64,000 bases of DNA from Asterochloris sp. CNOR1 (GCA_963969365.1 OZ017754.1:2790001-2854000), one strand, 5' to 3'; counted from the first letter of the stretch, positions 1 to 13,000 are shown. Numbers and translations: made by a program. Notes: generated from the sequence alone by a model not told the origin.

Positions 1-2
1 AG

Positions 3-204
3 GGACACGCAGCAGCTTCAAGGAGTAGGGCATGTGGGATGGCTAAGCTTTCCAACCTTCGTCCTCACTGCCGGTTGGGGGCACCAACACTGCTGTCTGA
101 GCAATGCAGCTGCCAACGCAGGCTGTAGCAAAGGCCTCACACAGGAGCACTGCATCACCATCAGAGACACGCAGCAGCTTCCAGAAGGAGGGCATGTGGA
201 TGAC
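3..204. repeat. Tandem copy of the CPSF1 exon 15 donor region
   Basis: The stretch at about 167-204, just past the exon 15 donor in the downstream intron, recurs in diverged form at about 4-40 (shared core GACACGCAGCAGCTTC followed by a GGGCATGTGG block). It lies wholly inside the intron that runs off the left edge and looks like a local tandem duplication rather than coding sequence. Confidence 0.5.
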
Positions 205-217
205 TCACCTCGCTCAC

Positions 218-3200
218 CTTCATCCTCACTGCCAGACAGAAGTACCGCGCTGCCATCTGAGAAATGCAGCAGCACGTAGGGATCCACGATGCAGGCTGCT
301 GCAATGGCCACCTGTGGCCGCCACTCCATGGAGGGCAGGATGTCCTCGATGGGGAAGTGCTGCACCTCTGCAGGCCCATCCAGCAGCTTGATGCCCAGGG
401 CATACACCTGCAGCCCATGCAGGGGGGAAAGGGGCTGAGCAGTGGGTGCGGATAGCATTCATCTGCGCGAGTCCCCTGGATGAAATTGTTGCGCCTAGGT
501 AAGGGGCTGCAAGAGGGGCTCAGGGCGTACACCTGCACCCCATGCAGGAAGGGCTGAGAGATTGGCTCAACAAGCTTTCAGCTACATCAGCTCCATGGTT
601 CTGCGAGATGCCCAGGGCTACACCTGCAGCAAATGGTGGTGTCCAGGGGTTTGTCAGGCTGCATCCTAACCAGGCATGCACCAGACGCTCTGTAGCTGTG
701 CTGTATCAACATGGAAATTATGACATGCCCAGCAGCGTCGTGAACTCAAACGTGACACAGCACCGCTACAGCAGGGTGATGCCCGGGGGATGCACTTGCT
801 GCACGAGGCCTCGTGAGCTTGCCGACTGGCGTCAGTGCATGTCACATGGTGCAAGGCCCAGCAGGCAGCTGGATCTGCACCTGCTGGTTGGGCAGCAGCC
901 TGTTGCTGCCATGCCCTTTGCAAACGGTCCCAGTAAGCTTCCTGGGTCCCCTTGACGCCCTGACCTTGCTTGCCATCTTTGACTCAGGATGCAGGTCATG
1001 CAACACCTGCTCACCTGGACAACGCGGGTGTTCCTGAGGATGTTGGCAGCTGCCAGGGTGGGCGCCGCCGTGACAAAGTCTGAGTCATCCACCTGCTGCA
1101 GCTCGCCCCCAGCAGCCAGGACCTTGGTCTCCCCCGTGCGGGGGCTGCTCAGCAGGAGGTGGCTGTGGTAGGGCCCGCCGGGGCTGGCCAGCTGCATGCC
1201 CGTTTCAGGGCCTGAGAATTGGTGCACCGCCCACACCCCCTCCACACCTGCAGTGCACAGGCAGCAGGTGCTGGCCAGCTGCTTGGTTTTGCTGCGGGGT
1301 GGGTGCCCCCTCCACATTGGCAGGGCAGCACGGCAGCCCTTCCAGGCCAGCTGCATGCCTGTACCAGGGGCATAGGAGTTGAAGTACTGCCCACAGTCCA
1401 AGCACACCTGCAGTGCAGAGAGGCAGCAATCCAGGGGTTCACCTACACGTCTGTGCCGGGCACAGGGACTGGTGTCCCATGCAGGTATGGAGAAATTTTA
1501 TGCACAACCTGCAGTGAACAGGGGCAGAACACCTGAGGCTGGCCGGCTGCATGCCTACAGCTGCATGCTTGTGGGGCAGGTTGATGGGTACCTCGCGTCT
1601 GCTCACGTGTGCAAGCTCAGAGCATGTTGGTCCCGTTCAATGCTCACCTGGAAGGGGCACGGCAACTGCAAGGTCTGGCACCAGCTGCTGCCGCAGCACT
1701 GCAAGGGCTCCCTGCCGCCCATGACCTGCAGGTAGGGGAGCCAGCCTCTGTAGCTGGCAATTTGTGTAGCTGGTCCATGATTTACAGAGCATTCTTGTCA
1801 CAAATCTGTACTCCTAGTTATATACGCTCTAAGATAACCAGAGCAGGGCATCAGCAGATACCCCTGGTTGTTGGCTCAGACAAGTGACAGAGCAGATTAC
1901 AGATTACAGACAGGCAGGTGCTTATGCCAGCTTATTGAAAGCCGCCCCTTGCTGCTCAGGGCTGCAGGCACACACACTAAGACGCGGGACAGACATGATG
2001 TCAGCCTGAACATGCATGTGGCAGGCTCACCAACGGCAGCCACCACCTGCTCAGGCCCACGGGTGGGCTCCTCTGCGGTCGCCTGCGCAGAGCAGGCCAG
2101 CCCAGTAGCCATGGCGTGGACCGGGGCAGTGCTGTCAATCTGGTCTAGCACCTGCACAGCTGAGGCACCATGTCAGGCAGCTGGAGAGACCATGAAATGC
2201 ACTTCAGCCACTCAAGCTGAGCCCATGCCAGAGCAGGCATAGAGTGTGACATCAAGGGCTCAAAAGCACAGGGCAGACGGCTGTATGTAGACAACAATGC
2301 TGTGTCTGGCTCAAAGCACGCAGGACACGCGCCAAGCTGGCTTGTCAGGCCAGCTTTATTGACTGGGCTGGCCAGTCTGCCGCAGCGCGCGAGCGCTTCA
2401 AGCCTGCTGGCACTCTTTGGTATGCAGAAATTACCCACAGGCTTGGAGCTCTGTTCAAAACCTGGCACTGCTTCCAGGGACCTGACATGAAGCACCAAGC
2501 TGTGCAGGAATGCTAGGTGCTGCCGAGTCCTTATCAAAGCAGCTTGATGTGTTTTCATCAAAATCAGCATGAGGCTCTCACCGTGAAGGCGTGCTCCCTG
2601 TCAGCAAAGGGCGCCTGCTGTCTTGCTAGCAGCAGGTCTGCTGCATCCTCCTCATCTGGAGATGGGGTGTTCCAGCGCTGGACTGCGTGGGCAGGTTGCG
2701 CCAGCTTGGGACGCACAGCTGCTTTGTCTCCGCCATCCTGCACCCGCAGAGCGGTGGAATGGGCTCTCTGCCAGGCTCTTGTGCAACCTGACAAGCTGCT
2801 GAAGCTGGCTGTCAAACCCAGCTGGCGCTGGTGCGTATGATGTGGCCCCTCAACATGCGCTGCTTGGTCTGCAGCAGCATGCAGGTACATTGCCACATCC
2901 CCATGTTCCCATGGTCAATCAGAGAGCTTCTCAGACTGCCACATTGCTGCGCTGCCCAGAGATCAACATTCAGCCCTGATGCGCAGTCAGAGAGCAACAC
3001 CCTCGCGCTGTTTGTGTCGCGTGTAGACCCTGACCCTGTACCTTGTGTCGCCGAATGTGCAACATTTGAGAGGAGCCCTGCCATGTCCCTACAAAAACGA
3101 GCTCCCTGTGTAGCCAGGCAACGCAGGATGGCACAGGGGCCACAATGGACGTGTGAACCTGCAGCCATGGCACAGACTCAGCTGCAAAGGAAATCAACAG

Positions 3201-6200
3201 GCAGCTCCCTGTGTAGCGAGGCAACGCAGGTTGGCAGAACCTCATGAGACCTGTGTGGGCGCCCACGACAGGTGCCCTGGCCGCCTGGAGGGGTTACCAA
3301 CACCCCCGCCACAGCACAACAACACCGCCTTTCACACAACACCCTAGGGATCACCCGCAGCGACTGCACTCGACCACCCTCCACGTGCAGATGGGCCACG
3401 GCGGCCTGCCCTGTCTTCAGGAACACCAGCAGGTGGTCCTCTCCCATCCAGCAGCAGTGAGCGGCATCCAACTCTAGGTTCAGGGCGGCCTGAGACCGGT
3501 CAGCCTGCTTGACCACGGCTGAGACAGCCTCCTGCAGGTGCAATGCTCATTTCAAGGCACAAGGTCTCCCTCTGGTGGCGGCAGCTGACTCCTGCAGGCT
3601 CATGCTCAAATCATGATTGGCCCCAGAAGCAGCCTCCCGTGCACATGCACCAGCAGAGGCTTCAAGGCAGCCTTTGCACCAGCAGAGGCTTCAAGAGGAG
3701 GCCCTGGGCATTGCTACAGGGTTGTTGCTGTTGAGAAGAGGGTTATGCCGCCCTGAAGTAGCCACAGAGGCAGCTTGCTGCGGGCATGCACCAGCAGTGG
3801 ACCCAGATCCAATTGGAAGTCCAGCCTACCAGCATCAACCAAAGAAGCACAGCCATGCACAGTCTCGAGATTGCCTGAGCAGAGTTTACTGTACATGTGG
3901 CAGCTGCAGGCACAGCCACATGCAAGCTTGTGGCGGTGTAGCTTGCTAGATGCAGGCGGACTGCACCTTTTTTTGTAGACGTTGCGCAGCACGCTCTGAA
4001 CTTCTGCCGTTCACTCACAAGTGCATGCTTGCTGCAGCCTAAGCATGCACTTACCACCTGGGGTTTCCAATAAAGGCAACACAGATCAATGAACTCGAGC
4101 GCCCTTCAGACCCACCGGATGCACGCTGCTGTGGTACTTCTCCGCATGCTTGGCAGACAGCTGGGCTGGGAGCATCTCTGTCTCCAGCGCAAACTCCAGG
4201 CGCTCAGGGTCGGAGCCAGGCAGGGCGTGCTCGTTCACAATATGAGCCAGCGATGCGCTCTGCAGCAGACATGCAGCAGTGGAAGCCTTGCCAGTTCGTG
4301 GGAGTCCAAGGGGCGAGCTTGTCCCAGTTGTGTCCCTGCATGGCACTCTGCAGCAGCATCATACAAGCGCCGCAGGGTTGCTGGCTTGGAATGCGGCCAG
4401 ATAGGTGCATACGGAAGGGCTCTGCAGGGCTTGCTTTGCAACGATGTGGCCAGCAAGAACATTGCAGCACGAGCCAGTGAATGAACTGTACGGCAAACTA
4501 GTGATGATGTGGCAGGCATCAGGTCCCTGAGACAGTTGGTCATGTGAGATTGCAACATGCTTTCACATATTCAAAGGATGACACCAAGGTCGTTTGCTGC
4601 CAGGAGTGTGACCAGCCTTGGCAGGGCTTGCCGTATTGTGACGCCATCTAAATTCAAATGTCTGCAGTAACAGAGAGCGAAGCTGAAAGCAAGGTTGACG
4701 GGCCTTCTCACCTGGCTGTGGTACAGTATCATGTTCTGGCAAAGAACCAGCGCTCCGCCACTAGGCACAGCCACCAAGCGATAGGCGTCACTGGGCAGTC
4801 TAGTGGCCCCCCAGATCTTGGGGTGCCGCTGGGCCACAGTATTGATGGAGAGGGCTGTCAGGGCCATGGTGTCATGCTTGTGGCGCGCCATGCCGGCCCA
4901 GGTGGGCTCCGTCTCGTGCAGGATGAGCAGCACTGGCTCATTGTACTTGTGCAGAAAGATCATGTCCTTGACCTGGGAAGCAGTGGACATGAGGAGGGTC
5001 AGCAAATTAGAGTCTGACAAAGTACAGCATAAGCAAATTTTACATGTGCAGGCAGGTCATGACAGGGACCGGCAATGCTTACAACATGTCACAAAAGAGG
5101 TCAGTGCTTGTGAACCAGCACGTTGCCAAGCTGCAGAGAGGGCAGATGAGGTCCTTACTGGAGGAAGCTGCAAGGGTGAAAGCATCATGTGTCAGACCTG
5201 CAGGGAAGAGGCCCTGCTCATGTTCATGAGGAGCAGCACTGGCTTGTCATATGCAGATGATTGTGTCTTTGACCTGCTGTGGGCAGACTGACAGGGCACT
5301 GAATCAGGTTGTCCATGAGGCCCTACTGCACAACACCAGCAGGTTGTTGCACATGTGCAGAACATGCACTACGTTGTTAAACTGCAGGAAAAGAGTGCTT
5401 TGCCTGACTGAGACTGTAGGGTACCCCCTGAGATGAGACACGTAGTGCAAAATGGCAGCTGTAGTGTCGTACACAGCACCAGGGCCATGTGCGGCATGTC
5501 TATCAAGAACATGCTCTCTGCTGATGCACTTGATGGCACCCTGCAAAACCAACTTGTTGTTTTGAATTCTGGGTTGTGTGCTGCACTTTTTGGGGGGACA
5601 TGGTAGGCATGCGAGTATGGATCCCACCTGTGCAATGCTCTGCTTGCCCAGATTGACCATGTAGCTGTTCTCCACAGTGGTGGCCACCAGCCCTGCCTGC
5701 CCTGCTGCGCCCTCCCCTGCAGAAGTGGCAATTGCTTCATTGAACGGCAAGAAGGACACAGCACCCACAGCAACATGCTTATCGTTGATGGGATTGCGGC
5801 AGCCTTCCTGCCCAACCTGCTGCACCTTTCCCTGCATGGTGAAGAGCTTTGCTCTCAACAGAGCAGCACTGAATGCAATATGCATTGCAACTGGAGACTG
5901 GCTGCCAGTTCTGCTCCGCCTTCCCCTGCAAAGGTGTTGACTGCTGTCAGGGACACAGCACCAGCACCGACATGCTTTTGCATGTAGAAGCGGCGCCAGT
6001 GACATGATAAATGCGCATGCAGCAGTGGCCCCTTCCTTTACCCAGCCTGGCTAAGCATCATTGCAGAGATGCAGTTTGCTGTGCAACCCCTCAGCAAGAA
6101 CCTGCTGCCTTTCAGCATGCAGAAGACCCCGCAGCAGGCTCACTGCAACCATAGGCTCAGTGGCCACAGAAAACAAGTACTGTACCGTACCCTGCCCTAT

Positions 6201-8921
6201 GGAATTGGGACAAGCACGTCTCAGCAATGCAAAAAGAAACCCAAGTTCAGCTATGGAGACAAAAGGCAAGGAAGCAGCCTGCAAGTTGGGCCAGCTGGTG
6301 CAATAAACGCCAACAAAAGGCTACCTGCTGTTTCTGAGTAGGGGTCCTCCACCAGCAGGTCCAGCTCGAGCCCCTCTGTCTCCATAACTGGCAGCATGGC
6401 CAGCTGGTTGAGGTACAAGGCAACAGCTGCACAGCGACCCTGCAGGCACATAACGTGCCCCTGCTCAGGCAGCAGCCGATTTCATGCGCCCCAATGGATG
6501 ACTGCTGTGCAGCGGCCCTGCAGGGGGCACAGCAATGCGTTGTGACCCTGCATCCTCACACCCAAGGATTGCGTCTGCATTCACATGCCCAGGGACTGCC
6601 CATGCCACTTGTGCCTATGCAGCTGCACACCCAGGGAAAGCTTGTGCAGCCACATGCCCAGGGAATGTTCATGCCAGCTGCGGCTATGCATTTAGATCCT
6701 GTACTCCAGAGCTGGGCAAGCAGTTGGGCCAGGCACCTCACGTATGGGACGAGTGTGATCCTATGGGTCTTTGCTTGTCCTGGGCCCAAGGCGGAACACT
6801 TCCTCGCAAGCAGGCTTGCACAGATCAAACCTGTACCCCAGAGCTGGGCAAGCAGCTGGCCAGGCACCTCACGCAGGATCACTGACCTCCCATGGATCGG
6901 TGCTTGCCCAGGGGCCCAGGGGCCCAAGGGGTGAGAGGTGCGTCCCTGGTGGAGCTCAAAAAGTGACTCGCATCAGCTGTTTGCTGACTACGGCATGCTC
7001 ACCTGCGGGTCGGTGACCACCTGGGGGCCCTGGGGGAAGGAGGTGCGCCCCTGGCGGAGCGCGGGGTCCCCCTCGAGGTAGTGCAGACTGGTGGTGCTGC
7101 AGCAGTGGGCCTCTGCATCCCAGTCCAGCACTGACACCTTGCCCTCCCTGCAGTGGCATCAGTGGCAGGTGGCGTTGTTGTGAGCCCCAGACCGCTTTCT
7201 GCGGGATGCTTCTTCTGGTGCATCCCAGTCCAGCAGACATATCCAGTTGTGCATGGATCAGATCCCCAGGGACAGGCGCCTGCAAGGTGGGACTGCTGCA
7301 GGTCTGCTGCGCGTGCCCTGCAGTCTTCGCTCTAAAAGACCGCCTGCTGCGGGCTCCAGACCTTCAGGCATCCTGGTTGGCACAGCTCCAGCCTCACAGG
7401 AGCGTGAGCTAGAAGGTGAGCAGCCGCTCTCTATGCTCTTCGAGCCAGGTCACATGCGCAAAGTGCTGCCACTACTGCAGGCGAAGGGATCAGGCCACCC
7501 TCATGCTGCAGACGCCGCCTTTTGTTGAAGGTCCTGCTGACGGTCAGGGGCCAATTGCTGCGCATCAGCCATCAGGCTTTCTGTGTTTCCCTGAAGGTCA
7601 GCAACTGCCCCCTATACTTATCGTTCCAACATACAGCTGCTGCCCCTACTGCAGCTGCAGGCATCAGACCACCTCAATGCTGCAGATGCCGCTCGATGTT
7701 GAAGGTCCTGCTGGCACTCAGGGTTCAAGTGCTAGGCCTCTATCAAAACCGGTGTCATGTGCTTGCCTGAAGGTCAGCAGAAGGGCGTCCTTCTGGCGAG
7801 AGCTCCGCCCCCGCAGCACTGCCATCGACTCCACTGTGCTGGCCAGGGCCGTGCTGCCGACCAGCTCCAAGCGCGCCCCCGAGACATCACCTGGGGCTGC
7901 AGCGCTGGGCGTCCTGCATGAGGCGGCGGCGCATGTGATCTGGTGCACGTTTTGGCCTGAATGTTTGGGGTGGTGCTGCTATCAAGCTCCATGCGAGTTC
8001 CCCAGTCCTCCCTGGGGCTGCAGCGCTGGGCGCCCTGCAGGAGGCGGCGGCGCATGTGATAGGGTGCATGATCTGCCTTGCTGGTTTGGGGTGGTGCTAT
8101 TGTTGAGCTTGATGTGAGTCCCCATAGTCTCCCCTGGCGCTGCAGCACTGGACATCCTGCTGAAAGACAGGGCTGGTGCTGGCTTGGTGCACACTGCGCT
8201 TTGCTGCTCTGTAAACAAGCACTAGAAGAGCCTATTAGTAAAGCTAGAGGGCTGCACTGCTGGGGCAGATGGTGTCGCTCGTGATGTGGTGAGTGCCACA
8301 GCATGATGATTTCTTGGTCTGGTGCTGCTGTCAAGCTCCAAGCAGCAGTGGCGCCCAGCCGGCGGCTGCAACTTGTGGCAGATGCAAGCCATGCTGCGAA
8401 GGACCTGGTTCACGACGCGGGGTGAGGTGTAGGGTTTAGGGAGGGCAGGGCAGGGCAACATGTTTGCGCTTTGCAGAGAGTGGCCTGGACAGTCTGAGTG
8501 TGTTCGAGCATTCCTGACCTTTTTGACAGGGCAGCCAGTGGCACAAGCTCAGTGTTGTGGAACTGCAGGCTACATGCAAAGATGCAGACTAGCAGAGGAC
8601 ATCTGATTTGCAGGTCTTAGACAGCAAGCCTTAGCAGCCTGTTGCTACTAGTCACAGTATTCTTACCTGACGCTGTAAATTCGCAGGAGGGATGAGCAGA
8701 TGACTATGAGATTGGGGATGGCCTTGGGGCTGTCCCTGCTCTGCCGCGGCACATGTGTGAAGTATGCGGTTTTACATAGCGTCACGCCAGTGGGTAGGTG
8801 CACCTGTGAGTGGGCAGGCTGCCTTTGCTTTGCATCTTCGCAATCAGAGCGATGTGCAACGACACAGATCAAGCAATGCCACCGCAGATCTGAGCAGGCC
8901 TACCTCGGCCAGCAGAGCCAT
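218..8921 (-). CDS. CPSF1: Cleavage and polyadenylation specificity factor subunit 1 (CPSF160), N-terminal half
   Basis: Large scaffold subunit of the nuclear complex that recognises the polyadenylation signal and directs pre-mRNA 3' cleavage. Fifteen exons on the minus strand: 8921-8904, 8803-8667, 7913-7767, 7147-7003, 6439-6325, 5716-5628, 4972-4712, 4259-4116, 3531-3343, 3158-3042, 2737-2582, 2151-2031, 1725-1648, 1247-1015 and 407-218. All phases agree and give about 713 residues of a family usually near 1,400. Recognised blocks in order: HLPTGV, KDALLLTF, SLHYLEGDPALRQGR, GRCAAVALY, EPVLLILHETEPTWAG, HPKIWGATRLPSDAYR, GHGRQGALAVLRQ, PYHSHLLLS, DPYVLLHFSDGS. The start is the ATG of a six-codon first exon (MALLAE), because the family's HLPTG block follows directly across intron 1. 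Intron 3 has a GC donor (7766-7765). Several introns hold decayed copies of exon borders. The C-terminal half, including the CPSF_A region, lies beyond the left edge. Family assignment is firm; the acceptor of exon 3 is the least certain border. Confidence 0.93.
399..548. repeat. Duplicate of the CPSF1 exon 15 acceptor
   Basis: The acceptor and first codons of exon 15 (about 399-424 on the plus strand) are repeated at about 525-548 inside the preceding intron, with few mismatches. The second copy keeps a TGCAG|GTGTA-like acceptor, but its reading frame is not needed by the protein. Confidence 0.55.
1186..1430. repeat. Pseudo-exon copy of CPSF1 exon 14 start
   Basis: About 80 bp spanning the acceptor and start of exon 14 (1186-1265) recur at about 1345-1428 within intron 13. 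The copy preserves CTGCAG|GTGT and the GGCCAGCTGCATGCC block but has small indels that disrupt the CPSF1 frame. A shorter third trace lies near 1503-1555. It would act as a decoy exon at most. Confidence 0.65.
3087..3245. repeat. Pseudo-exon copy inside CPSF1 intron 9
   Basis: The coding block of exon 10 around 3087-3130 (PSCVAWLHREL) recurs at about 3196-3240 as PTCVASLHREL in the adjacent intron. The copy is clearly exon-derived but is followed by unrelated sequence, so it is a fossil duplication. Confidence 0.6.
7860..8220. repeat. Tandem repeats in CPSF1 intron 2
   Basis: A segment of about 115-120 bp containing GGGGCTGCAGCGCTGGGCG, CCTGCA and GAGGCGGCGGCGCATGTGAT occurs at about 7890-7950 and again at about 8011-8070, with a weaker third copy near 8125-8165. 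The first copy overlaps the acceptor and first codons of exon 3, so the array again derives from an exon border. Confidence 0.6.
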
Positions 8922-9058
8922 TCTGCTCCTCTCTCCCTAGATTATCTAAGTGCTCTCCCCATGAGATTTAGGGTTCCAAGAAGGTCGATCGAGAGAATCT
9001 GAGACCCAGCTCCCAAGGCAACTGGACTACCAGCTCAATTCAAAGAAGTCCTGCGAAG
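8922..9058. promoter_or_regulatory. Short divergent promoter with a telo-box-like motif
   Basis: Only 137 bp separate the CPSF1 start (minus strand) from the start of the small mitochondrial-type gene (plus strand), so promoter and both 5' UTRs must be compact or shared. TTTAGGGTT at 8967-8975 is the reverse complement of the AACCCTAAA telo-box found upstream of many plant housekeeping genes. No clear TATA box was seen. Regulatory use of the motif is inference. Confidence 0.5.
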
Positions 9059-9812
9059 ATGAGCCTTCGTGCTGTTGCCTCTCAGCTGACAAGGACTCAC
9101 ATGCCGGGTTTGGGCGGTGTGCAGACCAGGGCCTTCGCCAAAGGTGAGATGCGACTAGGCGTCCGAGTAGCGTTGAGCCCAGAACTGCCTTTTGAAGCAT
9201 CTCCAACACGATGATCCAATGCAAGAGTTGGCCACTTCAGCTTTCGGAAGAGGTGCCAGTTTCCTGCACCTAGACTATGGCATGTAAGCTGCATGATTGC
9301 AGCTTGTTTGCAAATGCATGCATGTATTCCAGGCCTGGTCAATGCTAACACCTCCTGCTTTGGCCTCCTGCAGTAGCCCCAGATGTGCCAAAGCCAGGTG
9401 AGCTGCCTGGCACCTTTGCTGTACAACAGTGGCTATGCTGAAGTTGTGTGCTGTTCTAGGTGCCATGTGCAGCTGCATGTATCCTGCTCTGCAGCCCTTG
9501 CATGTCAGCTGCAGTCTAGAGTGCATGCAGATCTGCACACCTCAGATGTAGCTTTCTGTCTTCTTGCAAAGTGCACAACCCCTCAGAGGCCCCAACAGAA
9601 CCCCATGTGTGGAAGAAAGAGTACCAGTGGGCACTGATGGCCGCAGTTGGAGGTGGAACGGTTTACACGTGAGACAAAATGTTTGCTCAGAGTATTCATT
9701 TAGTGGCTCATATTTGTACTCTAGAGTTTACAAGATTCTAAAGCTGTGTTCCCTTGCATGCAGATTGTGGACAATAATGAACACCCAGGCGCCAGAGCCG
9801 GCCAAGAAGTAG
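9059..9812 (+). CDS. Small mitochondrial-type single-pass protein (84 aa)
   Basis: Four phase-consistent exons: 9059-9143, 9374-9397, 9572-9668 and 9764-9812. The predicted N terminus (MSLRAVASQLTRTHMPGLGG, then VQTRAFAK) is rich in Arg, Ser and Ala with no acid, a typical mitochondrial presequence. A Pro-rich linker follows, then WKKEYQWALMAAVGGGTVYT, which looks like the start of one membrane helix, and a short tail ending PAKK. This layout (presequence, aromatic-charged patch, single helix) is common among small accessory subunits of respiratory complexes, but I do not recognise the family. The gene is divergent to CPSF1. The third-exon donor GTGAGA removes an otherwise immediate TGA, which supports the four-exon model. 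A 24-nt second exon is unusual. Confidence 0.7.
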
Positions 9813-10026
9813 TGAGCTGCCAGATGCTGGGGCATATCAAAGTGATGTGCAAGCATTGCCCAAGGATACCTGATATCAGGTATCCTAGGATGTCCCTTGT
9901 CCTCATGAGGATGTCCCTGCTGCAGACATTCTGCGTCAGAATGTGCATCTTGATTCTGCTGACTACCGCTGTGTGTACTGCATGATGCATTGTAGACTCA
10001 TCAGAAGGCCAAACAGCTATGTGTTT
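9813..10026. other. Intergenic / 3' UTR, nothing further seen
   Basis: Between the small plus-strand gene and the converging minus-strand reading frame. It contains a short imperfect inverted repeat (ATACCTGATATCAGGTAT around 9869-9886) but no coding signal that I can support. Confidence 0.4.
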
Positions 10027-13000
10027 CTATGTTGACCCATGTGTAACCTGCCCAGAAAAGACCTGGACCTGGCCGAGATTATGCTGGAATCCAGAGAGGC
10101 CTGCCTGCCAGCCTTTATTCTGGGACTGCCAGTGCTGCCAGCCTGCAGCAAAACACAAGAATTGCGTACACCGTTGAGCTTGAGTAAACAGCTGCCCTTG
10201 ATTTGGGCTTCGCCCTGGCTGTTTGCTCAACCTGAGCACAGCCTCGCATTGACCCGCATACACACTGTTGATAAGGGTCTGTGCAGCAGTGAGCATATGG
10301 CTTGTCGACCCTGCCTGACCATGGCCAAAGCGGAACCCCACCTGACTTTCTAGCTTGTGCCCCAGGAGGCGCGCCAGCACTGAGCTCTGCCGCTTGTCAG
10401 CTGACAGCGGTGTCTGATTGACAGCCTCAGCAGCTCCATCACTGTGCCGGGACAGCTGGCCACTGTCTGTGGTCACATGCCCAGGATCCTCAATCGGCTG
10501 CTCTGACCTGCTGCCACCCTGTGCACCTGCCTGCAAGGCCTGGCTGGTCAGGGTGGCAGCACAAGCGCCAGGGTTGCTGTCAGCAGGGCTCAGTGTGGAT
10601 GGCTGCTGCGACTCGCTGGGTCGGCTTGGGCTGCCGCTCTGAGAGGCAGCCCAGCTCTCAGGCCTGAGAGATGGGCCCCAGCGCTGCAAGTCCTGCTCCG
10701 CCTTGCTGAGTTGGGTGGCAGTGCCACCTGCAAAAGGGTGAAAAGCAGAAGCTGGTAGGCTGCTCTTGTACTTTGAGCACGAGGCCCGCAGACACCAAGA
10801 GTCCGGCACATGAGTATACAAACACCCTCAGGAGGACACATGGAAGTGTAGAATATGCGCAGCTGAACAGGCACCAATCATTGCACTCTTGAATGCCAAG
10901 AAGGCTGATGGAGGGCCTGACATCAAACATGAAGTCCTGCTGCACATTGAAGCTGCATCCCAGTGCGCAATGCGATGCCATGCACAACCTGCAACATGAA
11001 AGTGCAGCCAGTGATCCTGTGTTGGCATATAACAGTGCATGGCCATGGGGGCTTCAGGAACCCATGCTATACCAGACCCCACAGCGAGAAGCTGCACGTC
11101 AGACCCCACAGCGAGAAGCTGCACACCAGATCCCACACCAGGAAGCTGCACATCAGACCCCACAGCAAAAAGCTGCACAAGCATCAGGAAACAGGACAGG
11201 AGGGTGCGATGGCGACTCAGACACCCCGGGAGAGGCCTGCACAGACAAGCAGGCCATAGGAGGTAGGCTCAGGGGTATCAACGACTCGCTCATGCAGCTT
11301 GAGGGGACGTGTTGCTGATTGAAAGCGGCTCACGTGGCAGGACGCAATAGATGGGCTCCCCAGCAATGGCGCTGCGCCCTTCGTCCAGCCAGGCTGCAGA
11401 GCTGCGCCCCTCTGCAGGCCGATAAGAGCTTGCTGCTTGCACCCTGCCAGCGCCTGCAGCAGCCTGGCTGGACATCTCTGATGGTGCACTGCTGCCTGCT
11501 GCAGGGGCAAGCAGGAAAGCTTTGTGACATTTCAAGCAGCGCAGGCCATTGAAAGTACACATGCCCTCAGAGGATCCTGCAGAAAGGCTGTCGTCACATG
11601 AAGCACGGGCAAGGGACAGTTGTTGCACATAGCTGCACTGAGCACAACGCAGTTGCACGCAATAGCCCAATGAAGCCTGGTTGGTATTCACGGCATGGGA
11701 CAGGACAGTTTTGAGGGTTTGATGTGACCTTGAGCAGTACTCAACAGCACATCCACATGTGCTGTACCCGCCTGGTGCCTCCAAAGCTTCTGTTGCCCAG
11801 CTTGCTCCCTCTGCTGCATGTTGCAGACAGCCTTTGAGGCTGGCGGCCCCGTCTTCATATGTTGCAAGGCAAAGGATGGCGCTCACCTGCTGGCAGGCTG
11901 ACAGCTGCTTTTGGATGCTGCAATTCCTCTGCACTCACTACAGCATCCTCAGCTGTCTGGCCTTTATCTGCTGGATCGTCCACTGCATTGCCCTCATGTG
12001 CTTCAGGCTGCAGCCTGTCACCCCTGCTGCTGCTGGCTGTGGAGGTTGCCTTTGCCTGCTGCTCCGCAGAGTTGGTGCTGGTGGCTGCAGCAGGGGGCGC
12101 AGGCAGCACATCAGCTTGGGCTGCCCTGAGTCCAGAAGAGCAGGGCTTCTGCTGCGAGGTGGCTGCAGCATTCTGATGGTGTTTTGCAGGCACCCTCAAG
12201 CAGCGCCACTAGCCTCCATGACCCTTATCGCGCTCACACATCCCTGCATTTATGCGGTCTACAGGTGACCGTGAGTCTCTCAAAGAGAGCAGTGTAGGAC
12301 CATCCTGCTTATGCACTGCTGCACCAAGCTTTGCTGCCTGTGCCAGAGCTTGGGCCTGCCACAGCTGGACGACTTGGCAGTGAAGCAGGCAAGCCAGCAG
12401 CTGTACAAGGCAAATGTCAACCTTGAGTGGAGCGCTGGCTGCTGCTGTACCCCATGTCCATATCTCTTCCAAGCTCCGGCAGTGCAGGCTCCGTCTGCAT
12501 GCCAGCCTCCCACTGCTGGGCTGCACGCACTGCGTGCGGCTCTGCCGGACGCTGGGCTGGAGCTGGTCGCCCATCAGTGCCCGCTGACTGCGGAGGGTGC
12601 TGCCTCTCGACACCACTCTGAGCAGCCTGCGCCTGCCTTCGCCGCTGGCGCACCTGCTGGCGCACCCTGCAGGGCACAGGCTGCAGCCGATTGCTCTGGG
12701 GCCAAAGCTTTTGAAGTGAGCGCACAGCGAGGCAGGCTCTGCTGCTCATGCACCTGCTGCCGCACCCTGCAGGGCACAGGCTGCAGCCAATGTGCTCCAA
12801 GGCACCATATATCAAACTGAGCATACAGCGAGGTAGGCATTTTTGTGACGCTGTGCTTGGGCAATGTATGGAGGTCTCAGAAACTAGTTGCACAGTGGTC
12901 CTGCAAGGAGCGCCGAGGGTGACCCTGTTACTGAATCTCATGGCAGGAGCAGCAGACCAAGGACTGGCGCCGTGTTGCAGACATGAGAATGTGCCTACAG

